DNA of 64,000 nt, taken from the NCBI GenBank assembly GCA_905202595.1, contig CAJKSP010000005.1, positions 17,851 to 81,850 on the forward strand, given 5' to 3'. Of this stretch, positions 25,422-33,947 are shown piece by piece (the stretch's first letter is position 1; every line of letters starts with the position of its first letter). The position numbers were made by a program, and so were the translations under genes. The notes under the pieces are model-generated. The model worked only from the letters and a program-made list of their open reading frames with translations. It ran no database searches and was not told the DNA's origin. Source of the stretch: an uncultured Sutterella sp. (GTDB lineage: Bacteria; Pseudomonadota; Gammaproteobacteria; Burkholderiales; Burkholderiaceae_F).

Positions 25422-25886
25422 ATGGCCATCATTCAAAACAAGCGCGCCCGCCACGACTACGAGATCGAGGACCGCTATGAAGCGGGCATCGTGCTCGAGG
25501 GGTGGGAAGTCAAAAGCGTGCGAGCCGGACGCGCTCAGATCGGACAGTCGCACATCTACATCCGCGAGGGCGAGCTCTTTCTCTGCAACGCGCACATGAC
25601 GCCCGCAGACCAGGCCTGCACGCACGTGACGCTGCAGACGAACCGCACGCGCAAGCTCCTCATGCACCGGCGCGAAATCATGAAGCTCATCGGACGCGTG
25701 GAGCGGCAGCACTATGCGCTCATCCCGCTCAACCTGCACTTCACCCGCGGCCGCGTCAAGGTCGACGTCGCGCTCGCCCGCGGCAAGCGCGAATATGAAA
25801 AGCGCGCCGACGAGAGCAAGAAGGAGTGGAAGCGCGAGCAGGAGCGCATCATGAAGAAGGACGGCCGCGGCCGGCACATTCTTTAA
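25422..25886 (+). CDS. smpB: SsrA-binding protein SmpB
   Basis: 154 residues, the normal length. SmpB binds tmRNA and brings it to stalled ribosomes (trans-translation). Family motifs: IIQNKRARHDYEIEDRYEAG at the N-terminus, VLEGWEVKSVRAGRAQI near 30, YIREGELFLCNAHM near 50, TRKLLMHRREI near 85, YALIPLNLHFTRGRVKVDVALARGK split around residues 105-130, and the basic C-terminal tail rich in Lys/Arg. The ATG at 25422 is chosen because the frame open to 25260 has no similarity. It is divergent from the transposase remnant and rnfH. ssrA itself is not in this window. Confidence 0.97.
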   Translation: MAIIQNKRARHDYEIEDRYEAGIVLEGWEVKSVRAGRAQIGQSHIYIREGELFLCNAHMTPADQACTHVTLQTNRTRKLLMHRREIMKLIGRVERQHYALIPLNLHFTRGRVKVDVALARGKREYEKRADESKKEWKREQERIMKKDGRGRHIL

Positions 25887-25970
25887 TGCGCCCCCCGAAC
25901 GGCTCTTCCGATGTTTCGGACCGGCCCTGAGCCGGCCTGAGGCCGCCTTCACGATTTCACCCGCTTCGCC

Positions 25971-27020
25971 ATGACCTACGCCGCCGATGTCTCCGCCGGC
26001 TCCGCCGCGCTTGAAGCGCGCGCCGCCCGCCGCTTTCACTGGGCGATGGCGGGCTTTGCTCTTCTTATTGCAGCCGGCGCCTTCGCTGCGCTCATTCTCG
26101 GCCGCTACGGCATGAGTCCTGCCGACGCGCTCTCAGCGCTGCTGCCCGCGGACGCGAGCGGCGCTTCGAAGACTGTGCGCAGCATTGTTTGGAACGTGCG
26201 CCTGCCCCGCATTGCGCTTGCGATTCTGGCGGGCGCCGGCCTCGCCGTTTCGGGCGCCGCCTTTCAGGCGCTCTTCTCCAATCCGCTCGCCTCGCCCGAT
26301 ACGCTCGGCATTGCGACGGGTGCCTCCTTCGGCGCCGTGCTCGGCATTCTCTTCGGCGCCGGAAGCCTCGGCATTCAGCTTCTCTCTCTCGCCTCCGGAC
26401 TGGCCGCCGTGCTGCTCGTCCTGGCCGTTTCGCGCGTTCGAGGAGAATCATCGATTCTGATGATCATCCTCTCGGGCATGGTCGTAGGCGCCCTCTTTAC
26501 AGCGCTCGTAAGCCTCGTCAAGTTCGTCGCCGATCCGCAGGACGTGCTGCCGTCCATCACGTTCTGGCTCATGGGCGCGCTCTCGGGCGCAACCAAGGAG
26601 AGCCTTGCCGCGGGCACGCCGATGGCCGCTGCGGGCTTTCTCATTCTCTGGCTGCTGCGCTGGCGGCTCAATGCGGCGGCGCTGCCGCCCGACGAAGCCG
26701 CGAGCCTCGGCATTCCCGTGCGGCGGCTTCGCGCCGCCGTCATCCTCGCCGCAACCATGACGACGGCGTCCGTCGTCTCCATGTGCGGCCTCATCGGCTG
26801 GGTGGGACTGCTCGTGCCGCATGCCGCCCGAATGCTCTTCGGCGCCAACAACCGCTTCGTCGTGCCGGCCTCGGCCCTTCTCGGCGCACTCTTCATGCTC
26901 GCCGTCGATACGGCCGCACGCACTGCGCCGCAGGGCGAAATTCCCGTCTCGATCCTGACGGCCGTCGTCGGCGCCCCGTTCTTCATCTGGCTCATGCGGC
27001 GCTCCGGCGGCCTCAAATAA
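25971..27020 (+). CDS. FecCD-family iron-siderophore/cobalamin ABC transporter permease
   Basis: 349 residues with about nine to ten membrane helices. FecCD/BtuC motifs: RLPRIALAILAGAGLAVSG near residue 75, FQALFSNPLASPDTLGIATGASFGA (quoted only as NPLASPDTLGI), ITFWLMGALSGAT near 200, and the coupling-region pattern GLIGWVGLLVPHAAR near 270. The protein forms the inner-membrane channel that accepts a chelated metal or cobalamin from a periplasmic binding protein. The ATPase gene follows after 49 bp. No binding-protein or TonB-receptor gene is adjacent, so it must be encoded elsewhere or be shared. The substrate cannot be assigned. Confidence 0.92.
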   Translation: MTYAADVSAGSAALEARAARRFHWAMAGFALLIAAGAFAALILGRYGMSPADALSALLPADASGASKTVRSIVWNVRLPRIALAILAGAGLAVSGAAFQALFSNPLASPDTLGIATGASFGAVLGILFGAGSLGIQLLSLASGLAAVLLVLAVSRVRGESSILMIILSGMVVGALFTALVSLVKFVADPQDVLPSITFWLMGALSGATKESLAAGTPMAAAGFLILWLLRWRLNAAALPPDEAASLGIPVRRLRAAVILAATMTTASVVSMCGLIGWVGLLVPHAARMLFGANNRFVVPASALLGALFMLAVDTAARTAPQGEIPVSILTAVVGAPFFIWLMRRSGGLK

Positions 27021-27069
27021 GAGGCCGTCGCCGCTCCGCATGCACCTTCCACACAGGGCTGCCACTTTC

Positions 27070-27849
27070 ATGAAGCTTCAAGCGATCAACGGCGCCTTCG
27101 CCTATCCGGGCGAAGCGCCCGTGCTGCAGAACGTCAGCTTTTCCTTCGGCGGCCGAGGCATTCTGGCCGTCCTCGGCCCCAACGGCGCTGGAAAGACGAC
27201 GCTGCTTCGCGCCATCCTGGGCCTCGCGCCCTTTACGTCGGGCGAGGCGCTCTGGGACGGCCGGCGCATCGAGGACTGGAAGCCGCGGGACTTCTGGCGC
27301 CGCGTGGGCTATGTGCCGCAGGCCAAAGCCCCCTCCTTCGCAGCCATGACGCTCGCTGAGCTCGTCGCTCTCGGCCGAAGCGCCCGCCTGGGTCCCTTCT
27401 CGCTGCCGGGAAAGGCCGATTGGGAAGCCGTTGACCGCGCGATGGAGGAAGTGGGCGTCTCGCATCTCGCGCACCGCCTCTGCAGCCAGGTCTCCGGCGG
27501 GCAGCTGCAGCTCGCGCTCATCGCGCGGGCGCTCGCCGCCGAACCCGAGCTCATCGTTCTCGACGAGCCGGAAAGCAACCTCGACTTCCGCAATCAGCGC
27601 GTCGTGATTGAGGTGCTCAAGCGCCTTGCCGGCCGCGGCCTCGGCGCCATTCTCAACACGCACTTTCCCGCACACGCCGTGGAGCTTGCCGACGAAGTCC
27701 TCCTCGTGCCGCGCGGCCGCCCTCCGATCTGCGGTCCGGCCCAGAACATGATGACCGAAGAGCGCCTCTCCGACGTCTTTGAAATCCAAGTGCGCATTCG
27801 AGAGCTCCAGCTCCCGGAGCGCACGGTCACGACGGTGACGGCGGTATAG
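27070..27849 (+). CDS. ABC transporter ATP-binding protein, FecE/FepC type
   Basis: 259 residues from ATG 27070; an in-frame ATG at 27040 is possible but adds non-family residues. Motifs: Walker A GPNGAGKTT near 36, Q-loop in VGYVPQAKAP near 80, signature SGGQLQLALIARALA near 140, Walker B LIVLDEPESNLD near 162, H-loop in NTHFPAHA near 195. In the signature, SGGQ is followed by LQLA instead of the common QQRV, as in other metal-chelate ATPases. It energises the FecCD permease immediately upstream. A strong terminator 63 bp downstream ends this two-gene unit. Confidence 0.92.
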   Translation: MKLQAINGAFAYPGEAPVLQNVSFSFGGRGILAVLGPNGAGKTTLLRAILGLAPFTSGEALWDGRRIEDWKPRDFWRRVGYVPQAKAPSFAAMTLAELVALGRSARLGPFSLPGKADWEAVDRAMEEVGVSHLAHRLCSQVSGGQLQLALIARALAAEPELIVLDEPESNLDFRNQRVVIEVLKRLAGRGLGAILNTHFPAHAVELADEVLLVPRGRPPICGPAQNMMTEERLSDVFEIQVRIRELQLPERTVTTVTAV

Positions 27850-27912
27850 CGCCGCGCGAAGGGGCCGATGTCCCGTCCGGAATCAAAGCCGGCCATCGGC
27901 CAAGCCTAGAGA

Positions 27913-27943
27913 GCGGGAGCGCTGAAGCGCTCCCGCTTTTTTT
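27913..27943 (+). terminator. Rho-independent terminator after the ABC pair
   Basis: GCGGGAGCGCT and AGCGCTCCCGC form an 11-bp perfect stem around GA and are followed by T7. Confidence 0.92.
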
Positions 27944-28219
27944 CACGCATCCCGTTTGCAAAACCAAGGATTCTGCAAACTGTCGACGTTGCGAAACTAT
28001 TACTTATTATTCGCGTGTTTCCCTATTTTTCAAAACGTTGAAACAACGTAAACTTGAAAATCGCGGACTTGCCTTGACAGCTTCTGCCTTGCAGAGTAAC
28101 TTTGCCCTGCTTTGCAAACGGCCTCCGGCGCGGCTGAAGCGCCTGCCTTTTGCTTTCTGCGCGCCCTGCTGCGTCCGCAGGCGCCTGCGCACTTTCACCC
28201 TGGACGTGGAGACGGAACA
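27944..28219 (+). promoter_or_regulatory. leuABCD promoter and leader
   Basis: A perfect -35 TTGACA (28074-28079) is followed after 17 bp by TAACTT (28097-28102), a weak -10. About 110 bp upstream, GTTTGCA (27954-27960) and TGCAAAC (27974-27980) form an inverted repeat that could bind a LysR-type regulator. The leader of about 110 nt has no obvious Leu-rich peptide or attenuator U-run, so classical leucine attenuation is not supported. Confidence 0.5.
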
Positions 28220-29851
28220 ATGGCCGACAACAACCGAGTCATCATCTTCGACACGACGCTTCGCGACGGCGAGCAGGCGCTTCTTCAGAGCCTCTCCAAG
28301 CGCGAAAAGCTTCAGATCGCCGTCGCGCTCGAAGAGCTCGGCGTCGACATTATTGAAGCGGGCTTCCCGATTTCTTCGCGCGGCGACTTCGAAAGCGTCG
28401 CCGAGATTGCCCGCACGCTCAAGCATGCGGTGCCCTGCGCGCTCGCACGCTGCGTGGAAAAGGACATCGTTGCTGCGGGCGAATCGCTAAAGAGCGCCAA
28501 GCGCTTCCGCATCCATACGTTCATTGCAACGAGCGACATCCACGTCAAGGACAAGCTCCGCGTGAGCCGCGACCGCCTCATTGAAATGGCCGTGCAGTCG
28601 ATCAAGCTCGCGAAGCGCTATACGGACGACGTGGAATTTTCGTGCGAAGACGCTGGCCGCACCCCGATCGACGAGCTCTGCCGCATGGTGGAATCCGCTA
28701 TTGCCGCCGGTGCCACGACGATCAACATTCCCGACACCGTGGGCTACACGCTCCCGGTTGAATTCGGCGGAATCATCACGGCGCTGCTGAATCGAGTTCC
28801 CAACATCGACAAGGCCGTTCTCTCCGTGCACTGCCACAACGACCTCGGCATGGCGACCGCCAACTCGCTCACTGCGCTGCAGATGGGCGCGCGCCAGGTC
28901 GAATGCTGCATGAACGGCCTCGGCGAGCGCGCGGGCAACACGTCGCTCGAAGAAATTGCTATGGCGATCAAGCTTCGCGGCGGCTATCTCGGCGGCCTCG
29001 AAACCGGCATCGTCGCCAAGAACATCGCCCGCACCTCCGCGCTCGTCGCCAAGATCTGCCACGAGCCCGTTCCCTCCCACAAGGCCATCGTCGGCAGCAA
29101 CGCCTTCGCGCACAGCTCCGGCATTCATCAGGACGGCGTCCTCAAGAACCGCGAGACCTACGAAATTCTCACGCCTGAGAGCGTGGGCTTCAAAGGCAAC
29201 AACATGCACATGACGGCGCGCTCCGGCCGCCACATGATCCGCGCCTGCCTGCACAACCTCGGCTACAGCGACGACGACTACGATCTCAACGACATCTACG
29301 CGCGCTTCCTCAAGCTCGCGGACCGCAAGGGCCAAGTCTTCGACTACGACCTTGAAGCGCTCGTCTTCTTCACGAAGCTCGACGAATCGGACGACATGTT
29401 CAAGCTCGACGCCATGAACGTCATCTCCGGGAACGGCTCCGTCATGCCGACGGCGACCGTGCGGCTTCGCGTCGGCAAGCGCACCCGCACCGAATCGAGC
29501 ATCGGCAACGGCCCCGTCGACGCCATGTACAACTGCATCACGCGCCTCACCGGCGTGCGCTGCAAGCTGACGAGCTTCACCATCACCGCCAACGGCGCCG
29601 GCATGGACGCGCTCGGCCAAGTCGACGTCACCGTCGAATATGAAGGCCGCGTCTTCCACGGCATGGGACTCTCGACGGACGTCGTCGAATCTGCCGCCCT
29701 GGCGCTCCTCAACGCCATCAACAACATCGAGCGCGCGAAGAAAATTTCGCAGAGCCGCCGCGGCCGCCCGAAGAAGGTCGTGGAGATCGAAAAGAGCGAT
29801 GCAGCAAAGCGGCGCAGCGGCGACCCCGCCGTGCAGGACGCCGAATCCTAG
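28220..29851 (+). CDS. leuA: 2-isopropylmalate synthase
   Basis: 543 residues. Condenses acetyl-CoA with 2-oxoisovalerate, the first committed step to leucine. Motifs: VIIFDTTLRDGEQALLQSLS at the N-terminus, EDAGRTP near 148, SVHCHNDLGMATANS near 200 (metal His pair), and NGLGERAGN near 237. A C-terminal LeuA dimer regulatory domain (about 390-520) contains NGNGPVDA-like GNGPVDAMYN and DALGQVDVTVEYEGR. The tail is basic and low-complexity. The GEQALLQSLS variant resembles enteric LeuA rather than the GEQSPGA form common in Burkholderiales. GGAG lies 8 bp before the ATG at 28220; the in-frame codons upstream are not coding-like. It leads the leuABCD operon, 114 bp before leuB. Confidence 0.95.
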   Translation: MADNNRVIIFDTTLRDGEQALLQSLSKREKLQIAVALEELGVDIIEAGFPISSRGDFESVAEIARTLKHAVPCALARCVEKDIVAAGESLKSAKRFRIHTFIATSDIHVKDKLRVSRDRLIEMAVQSIKLAKRYTDDVEFSCEDAGRTPIDELCRMVESAIAAGATTINIPDTVGYTLPVEFGGIITALLNRVPNIDKAVLSVHCHNDLGMATANSLTALQMGARQVECCMNGLGERAGNTSLEEIAMAIKLRGGYLGGLETGIVAKNIARTSALVAKICHEPVPSHKAIVGSNAFAHSSGIHQDGVLKNRETYEILTPESVGFKGNNMHMTARSGRHMIRACLHNLGYSDDDYDLNDIYARFLKLADRKGQVFDYDLEALVFFTKLDESDDMFKLDAMNVISGNGSVMPTATVRLRVGKRTRTESSIGNGPVDAMYNCITRLTGVRCKLTSFTITANGAGMDALGQVDVTVEYEGRVFHGMGLSTDVVESAALALLNAINNIERAKKISQSRRGRPKKVVEIEKSDAAKRRSGDPAVQDAES

Positions 29852-29965
29852 CCGGCCGCCCCGAATTCTCTGACGCCGCTTCTCGGCGGGCAGCACAGCC
29901 GCTGCTCAGCCGGAGGCCGCGTTCGGCCATTTTTCAGACTTTCAGCTTCAAAAGGACTTTTCACT

Positions 29966-31060
29966 ATGACTCGCTCGCACCACATTGCGGTACTCGCCGG
30001 CGACGGCATCGGACCTGAGGTCATGCGCGAGGCGCTGCGCGTTCTTGACGCCGTCGCCGCCCGCACCGGCTTCACGTACACGAAAGAGGAGAAGCTCGTC
30101 GGCGGCGCCGCGATTGACGCCTGCGGCACGCCGCTCCCCGAAGACACCATCGCCGCCTGCGACAAGGCCGAAGCGATTCTTTTCGGCTCTGTGGGCGGTC
30201 CGAAGTGGGACCACCTGCCGCACAAGGACCGTCCGGAAGCCGGCGCGCTGCTGCCGCTTCGCAAGCGCTACGGCCTCTTCTCGAACATGCGTCCGGCACG
30301 CATCTTCCCGGGCCTTGAAGCGCTCTGCCCGCTTCGCGCCGACATTGCGGCGAAGGGCTTCGACATGGTGGTTGTTCGCGAGCTGACGGGCGGCATCTAC
30401 TTCGGCCAGCCCAAGGGCCGCGAGGGCGAAGGCGAATCGACTCGCGCCTATGACACCGAGGTCTACTCCAAGCCCGAAATCGAGCGCATTGCCCGCACGG
30501 CCTTCACGGCCGCCATGAAGCGCCGCCGCAAGGTCACGTCCGTCGACAAGGCCAACGTGCTCGCCTCGTCCGTGCTGTGGCGCGAAACGGTGGAAGAAGT
30601 GGCGAAGGACTACCCTGAAGTCGAGCTTTCGCACCTCTACATCGACAACGCCACGATGCAGCTCATCCGCGATCCCTCGCAGTTCGACATTCTCCTCTGC
30701 TCGAACATGTTCGGCGACATCCTCTCCGACGAATGCGCCATGATCACGGGCTCGATGGGCATGCTTCCCTCGGCCTCGATCGGCGGCAGCGGCTTCGGCC
30801 TCTATGAGCCGGCCGGCGGCTCCGCTCCGGACATTGCCGGCAAGAACATCGCCAACCCCGTCGCGCAGATTCTGTCGATGGCCATGATGCTGCGCTACTC
30901 GCTCGGCGAAGCCGAAGCGGCCGATCTCGTGGAAGCAGCCGTCGCCGATGCGCTTTCCGAAGGCTCGCTTACGGCGGACCTGGCGCGCGCAACGGGCGCG
31001 AAGCCGCTCTCAACCTCGGAAATGGGCGAGCGCATCGCCGCGATCGTCCGCAGCGAATAA
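29966..31060 (+). CDS. leuB: 3-isopropylmalate dehydrogenase
   Basis: 364 residues. NAD-dependent oxidative decarboxylation of 3-isopropylmalate, the third leucine step. The N-terminal IAVLAGDGIGPEVM, GALLPLRKRYGLFSNMRPAR near 95, VRELTGGIYFGQPKGREG near 138, the metal-binding NMFGDILSDECAMITGSMGM near 245 and GSAPDIAGKNIANP near 290 are intact. AAGGAC lies about 9 bp before the ATG. The motif choice (ALLPLRK, LFSN-RPA, GSVGGPKW) is that of the enteric LeuB lineage and differs from the LFANFRPA/GDWKYD form of typical Burkholderiales. It is 114 bp after leuA and 24 bp before leuC. Confidence 0.96.
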   Translation: MTRSHHIAVLAGDGIGPEVMREALRVLDAVAARTGFTYTKEEKLVGGAAIDACGTPLPEDTIAACDKAEAILFGSVGGPKWDHLPHKDRPEAGALLPLRKRYGLFSNMRPARIFPGLEALCPLRADIAAKGFDMVVVRELTGGIYFGQPKGREGEGESTRAYDTEVYSKPEIERIARTAFTAAMKRRRKVTSVDKANVLASSVLWRETVEEVAKDYPEVELSHLYIDNATMQLIRDPSQFDILLCSNMFGDILSDECAMITGSMGMLPSASIGGSGFGLYEPAGGSAPDIAGKNIANPVAQILSMAMMLRYSLGEAEAADLVEAAVADALSEGSLTADLARATGAKPLSTSEMGERIAAIVRSE

Positions 31061-31084
31061 GCGCCGCGAGCAGGAGACCCCGCT

Positions 31085-32503
31085 ATGAATGAAGCCAAGA
31101 CAGCGCCCAAGACCCTTTACGACAAGGTCTACGACGCGCATATCGTGACCCAGAACCCCGGCGAGCTGCCGCTGCTCTACATCGACCGCCACATCATTCA
31201 TGAAGTGACGAGTCCGCAGGCGTTTGCGGGCCTGCGCGCAGCCGGCCGCCGGCTGCGCCGACCCGACCTCATGATCGGCACCGTCGACCATGACATTTCG
31301 ACGCGCTTCGCCACGCTCGAAGCCTGCACGCCGATGGCCTACACGCAGGTGACGACCCTCATGAAGAACTGCGCCGAATTCGGCGTGACGCTCTACGGCC
31401 TCGGCAATCCGCGGCAGGGCATTGTGCACATCATCGGCCCGCAGCTCGGCTTCACGCTGCCGGGCGCCACGCTCGTCTGCGGCGATTCGCATACGGCCAC
31501 GCACGGCGCCTTCGGCGCGCTCGCCTTCGGCATCGGCACGTCCGAAGTAGAGCACGTGATGGCCACGCAGACCCTGAAGCAGCAGCGCCTGAAGACCATG
31601 CGCATCAACTGCCGCGGCCAGCTGCAGAAGGGCGTCTATTCGAAGGATCTGATCCTCGCCATCGCAGGCCGCCTCACCACAGCCGGCGGCACGGGCTATG
31701 CGATTGAATTCGCGGGCGAAGCCGTGCGCGCCCTCTCGATGGAAGCGCGCATGACGCTCTCCAACATGGCCATCGAAGTCGGCGCGAAAGTCGGCATGAT
31801 TGCGCCGGACGAAACGACCTTCGCCTACCTCAAGGGCCGTCCCTTCGCGCCGAAGGGCAAGGACTGGGACGAAGCCGTCGCCTATTGGCGCACGCTCGCG
31901 ACGGACGAAGGCGCTCATTTTGACCGCGAGATCGAGATCGACGCATCCGTCATCAAGCCGCAGTGCACCTGGGGCACCAATCCCGGCCAGGAATGCGCCA
32001 TCGAAGAAACGATTCCGACGCTCGATAGCTTCGAGAATCCCGTGTCGCGCGAATCCGCAGAAGCGGCGCTGCGCTACATCGGCCTCGAGCCGGGCAGCCG
32101 GCCCACTGACGCCAAGATCGACACCGTCTTCATCGGCTCGTGCACAAACGGACGCATTGAAGACTTCCGAGAGGCCGCCAAGGTGCTGCGCGGCCGGCAT
32201 GTTGCGCCCGGCGTGACGGCGCTTGCCGTACCCGGCACGATGGAAGTGCGCGAAATGGCCGAAAAGGAAGGCTTGGCGCAGATCTTCCGCGACGCGGGCT
32301 TCGAATGGCGTCTGCCCGGCTGCTCGATGTGCCTTGCCATGAACGACGACCGAGCGCCCGAAGGATCGCGCGTTGCTTCAACCTCGAACCGCAACTTCGT
32401 CGGCCGTCAGGGCAAGGGCAGCCGCACGCACCTCATGAGCCCGGCCTCTGCGGCCGCCTCTGCCGTCGAAGGCCGCATCGCCGACCCGCGCCCCTATCTC
32501 TAA
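31085..32503 (+). CDS. leuC: 3-isopropylmalate dehydratase large subunit
   Basis: 472 residues. With LeuD it isomerises 2- to 3-isopropylmalate. It carries the aconitase-type Fe-S ligands: Cys in FIGSCTNGRIED near 345 and two Cys in LPGCSMCLAMN near 407. Substrate and fold motifs are TLVCGDSHTATHGAFGALAFGIG (quoted in part as CGDSHTATHG) and STSNRNFVGRQGKGSRTHL near 435. AGGAG lies 8 bp upstream of the ATG. It is 24 bp after leuB and 18 bp before leuD, so it is translated from one operon mRNA. Cytoplasmic; oxygen-labile 4Fe-4S cluster expected. Confidence 0.96.
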   Translation: MNEAKTAPKTLYDKVYDAHIVTQNPGELPLLYIDRHIIHEVTSPQAFAGLRAAGRRLRRPDLMIGTVDHDISTRFATLEACTPMAYTQVTTLMKNCAEFGVTLYGLGNPRQGIVHIIGPQLGFTLPGATLVCGDSHTATHGAFGALAFGIGTSEVEHVMATQTLKQQRLKTMRINCRGQLQKGVYSKDLILAIAGRLTTAGGTGYAIEFAGEAVRALSMEARMTLSNMAIEVGAKVGMIAPDETTFAYLKGRPFAPKGKDWDEAVAYWRTLATDEGAHFDREIEIDASVIKPQCTWGTNPGQECAIEETIPTLDSFENPVSRESAEAALRYIGLEPGSRPTDAKIDTVFIGSCTNGRIEDFREAAKVLRGRHVAPGVTALAVPGTMEVREMAEKEGLAQIFRDAGFEWRLPGCSMCLAMNDDRAPEGSRVASTSNRNFVGRQGKGSRTHLMSPASAAASAVEGRIADPRPYL

Positions 32504-32521
32504 GCAGTGGAGTCTTCAGCC

Positions 32522-33142
32522 ATGGAAAAATTCACGCGCTTCACGGCCGTCGCCGCTCCGCTCAATCGCGCGAACGTCGACACCGACCAAATCATCCCGA
32601 AGCAGTTCCTGCTCGCGGTCGACCGCGAGGGCTTCGGCCGCCACCTCTTCCACGCGCAGCGCTGGCTTGACGAAGCGGAGACGAAGGAGAACCCCGACTT
32701 CATCCTCAACAAGCCCGAATACCGCCACGCCGGCATTCTGGTTGCGCAGGAAAACTTCGGCAACGGCTCGTCGCGCGAGCACGCGCCCTGGGCGCTCATG
32801 GGCTTCGGCTTCCGAGCCATCATCGCCCCGTCGTTCGCCGACATCTTCAAGAACAATGCGCTCGGCAACGGCCTTCTGACCGTGCAGCTCGCACAGTCGG
32901 AGGTCGACGCGATCTTTGAAGAGCTCGCGCGCCGCCCCGGCATGGAGGTGACGGTGGATCTTGAGCAGATGACCGTGACGGCCGGACCGCTTGAATTCAA
33001 ATTCGAGCTCGATCCGTTCCGCCGCCGCATGATGCTCGAGGGCCTCGATGCCATCGGCCTGACGCTTAAGGACGAAGCCAAGATCGCCGCCTACGAGGCG
33101 AAGATGCCGTCGTGGCTGCGAATTGATCCGGCCGCGCGGTGA
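32522..33142 (+). CDS. leuD: 3-isopropylmalate dehydratase small subunit
   Basis: 206 residues, the normal proteobacterial size. The swivel domain that completes the LeuCD active site shows NVDTDQIIPKQFLL near 20, NFGNGSSREHAPWAL near 77 and IIAPSFADIFKNNALGNGLL near 103. The ATG at 32522 is used; a GTG 15 bp earlier overlaps its ribosome site (GTGGAG). It is the last gene of leuABCD; a terminator follows at 33199. Confidence 0.96.
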   Translation: MEKFTRFTAVAAPLNRANVDTDQIIPKQFLLAVDREGFGRHLFHAQRWLDEAETKENPDFILNKPEYRHAGILVAQENFGNGSSREHAPWALMGFGFRAIIAPSFADIFKNNALGNGLLTVQLAQSEVDAIFEELARRPGMEVTVDLEQMTVTAGPLEFKFELDPFRRRMMLEGLDAIGLTLKDEAKIAAYEAKMPSWLRIDPAAR

Positions 33143-33198
33143 TCTCAGCCGCTTAGCCGGACAGAGGCTCCGCCAGACGCGTGCAGCCTCCCGGCAAG

Positions 33199-33243
33199 AA
33201 AGCGGCCTCGGAGCGATTGCTTCGCCCCGAGGCCGCTTTTTTT
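33199..33243 (+). terminator. Rho-independent terminator after leuD
   Basis: AAAGCGGCCTCG and CGAGGCCGCTTT form a 12-bp perfect stem over a 17-nt loop, followed by T-rich sequence. It separates leuD from the convergent bcp gene. Confidence 0.9.
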
Positions 33244-33259
33244 ATGCTCGCCGAAGCGT

Positions 33260-33763
33260 TCAAGCCGCTTCTTTCTTCAGCAGCTCGAGAAGCTCCTCCA
33301 CATGCGTCTTGGCCTTGACGCCTCGCAGCGCATGGCGAATGATGCCGTCCGGCCCGATGACGAAGGTCGAGCGCTCAATGCCGAAGCATTTGCGTCCGTA
33401 CATCATTTTTTCCTTCATGACGCCGTAGGCTCGGCAGGCCGCCTCCTCCTTGTCGGAGAAGAGCGGAAAGTTGAGGCCCTGCTTGGCCTTGAAATTGCAG
33501 TGGCTCTTGACGCTGTCGCGCGAAACGCCCGCTACGGCGTAGCCGAGCGCGGCGAAGTCTGCGAGATGATCGCGAAAGCCTTGCGCTTCGAGCGTGCAGC
33601 CTGAGGTGGAGTCTTTCGGATAAAAATAGAGAATCAGTCCCCGCCCGGCGTAATCGGCGAGCTTGGCCTCGCCGCCCTCATCAGTCGGCAGCGCAAAGTC
33701 CGGCGCACGATCGCCGGCTTCAACCTGAACGGCCTTCTCGGCCGCCGCGTTCTCTTCAGCCAT
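33260..33763 (-). CDS. bcp: Thioredoxin-dependent thiol peroxidase (Bcp/PrxQ-type peroxiredoxin)
   Basis: 167 residues from ATG 33763, with GGGAGG 5 bp upstream; a GTG at 33769 is an alternative. It reduces peroxides in the cytoplasm. Motifs: APDFALPTDEGG near 20, LILYFYPKDSTSGCTLEAQGFRD (peroxidatic Cys in SGCT) near 45, GVSRDSVKSHCNF near 82, and ERSTFVIGPDGIIR near 130. The resolving Cys found five residues after the peroxidatic Cys in E. coli Bcp is Gln here. The enzyme is therefore 1-Cys type or uses another of its cysteines (CNF, CRAYG, KCFG). It is convergent with leuD. Confidence 0.92.
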   Translation of the reverse strand: MAEENAAAEKAVQVEAGDRAPDFALPTDEGGEAKLADYAGRGLILYFYPKDSTSGCTLEAQGFRDHLADFAALGYAVAGVSRDSVKSHCNFKAKQGLNFPLFSDKEEAACRAYGVMKEKMMYGRKCFGIERSTFVIGPDGIIRHALRGVKAKTHVEELLELLKKEAA

Positions 33764-33862
33764 AAGCACCTCCCAGCGGCCATGAACGCCGCCTTTTTGA
33801 GTTCACGGCCATGAAGTCTACCGAAGAGCCGAGTCCAAAGCAGTCTGAAGGACCGCGCCCAT

Positions 33863-33890
33863 AAAAAAAGGGCGGCTTTCGCCGCCCTTT
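33863..33890 (-). terminator. Rho-independent terminator of the cytochrome/flavoprotein operon
   Basis: AAAGGGCGGC and GCCGCCCTTT pair around TTTC. On the minus strand the stem is followed by TTTTTT. It lies 57 bp after the flavoprotein stop. Confidence 0.9.
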
Positions 33891-33947
33891 ATGCAGGCCG
33901 AGCTCGAGAAGCTCAGCCTGCTGGAGCTCAGCGCTTCAGAGAAGCGC

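Noticed and set aside
28038..28219. Leucine leader peptide and attenuator before leuA
   Set aside because: The short frame there is Arg/Ala-rich with no Leu run, and no terminator U-run precedes leuA.
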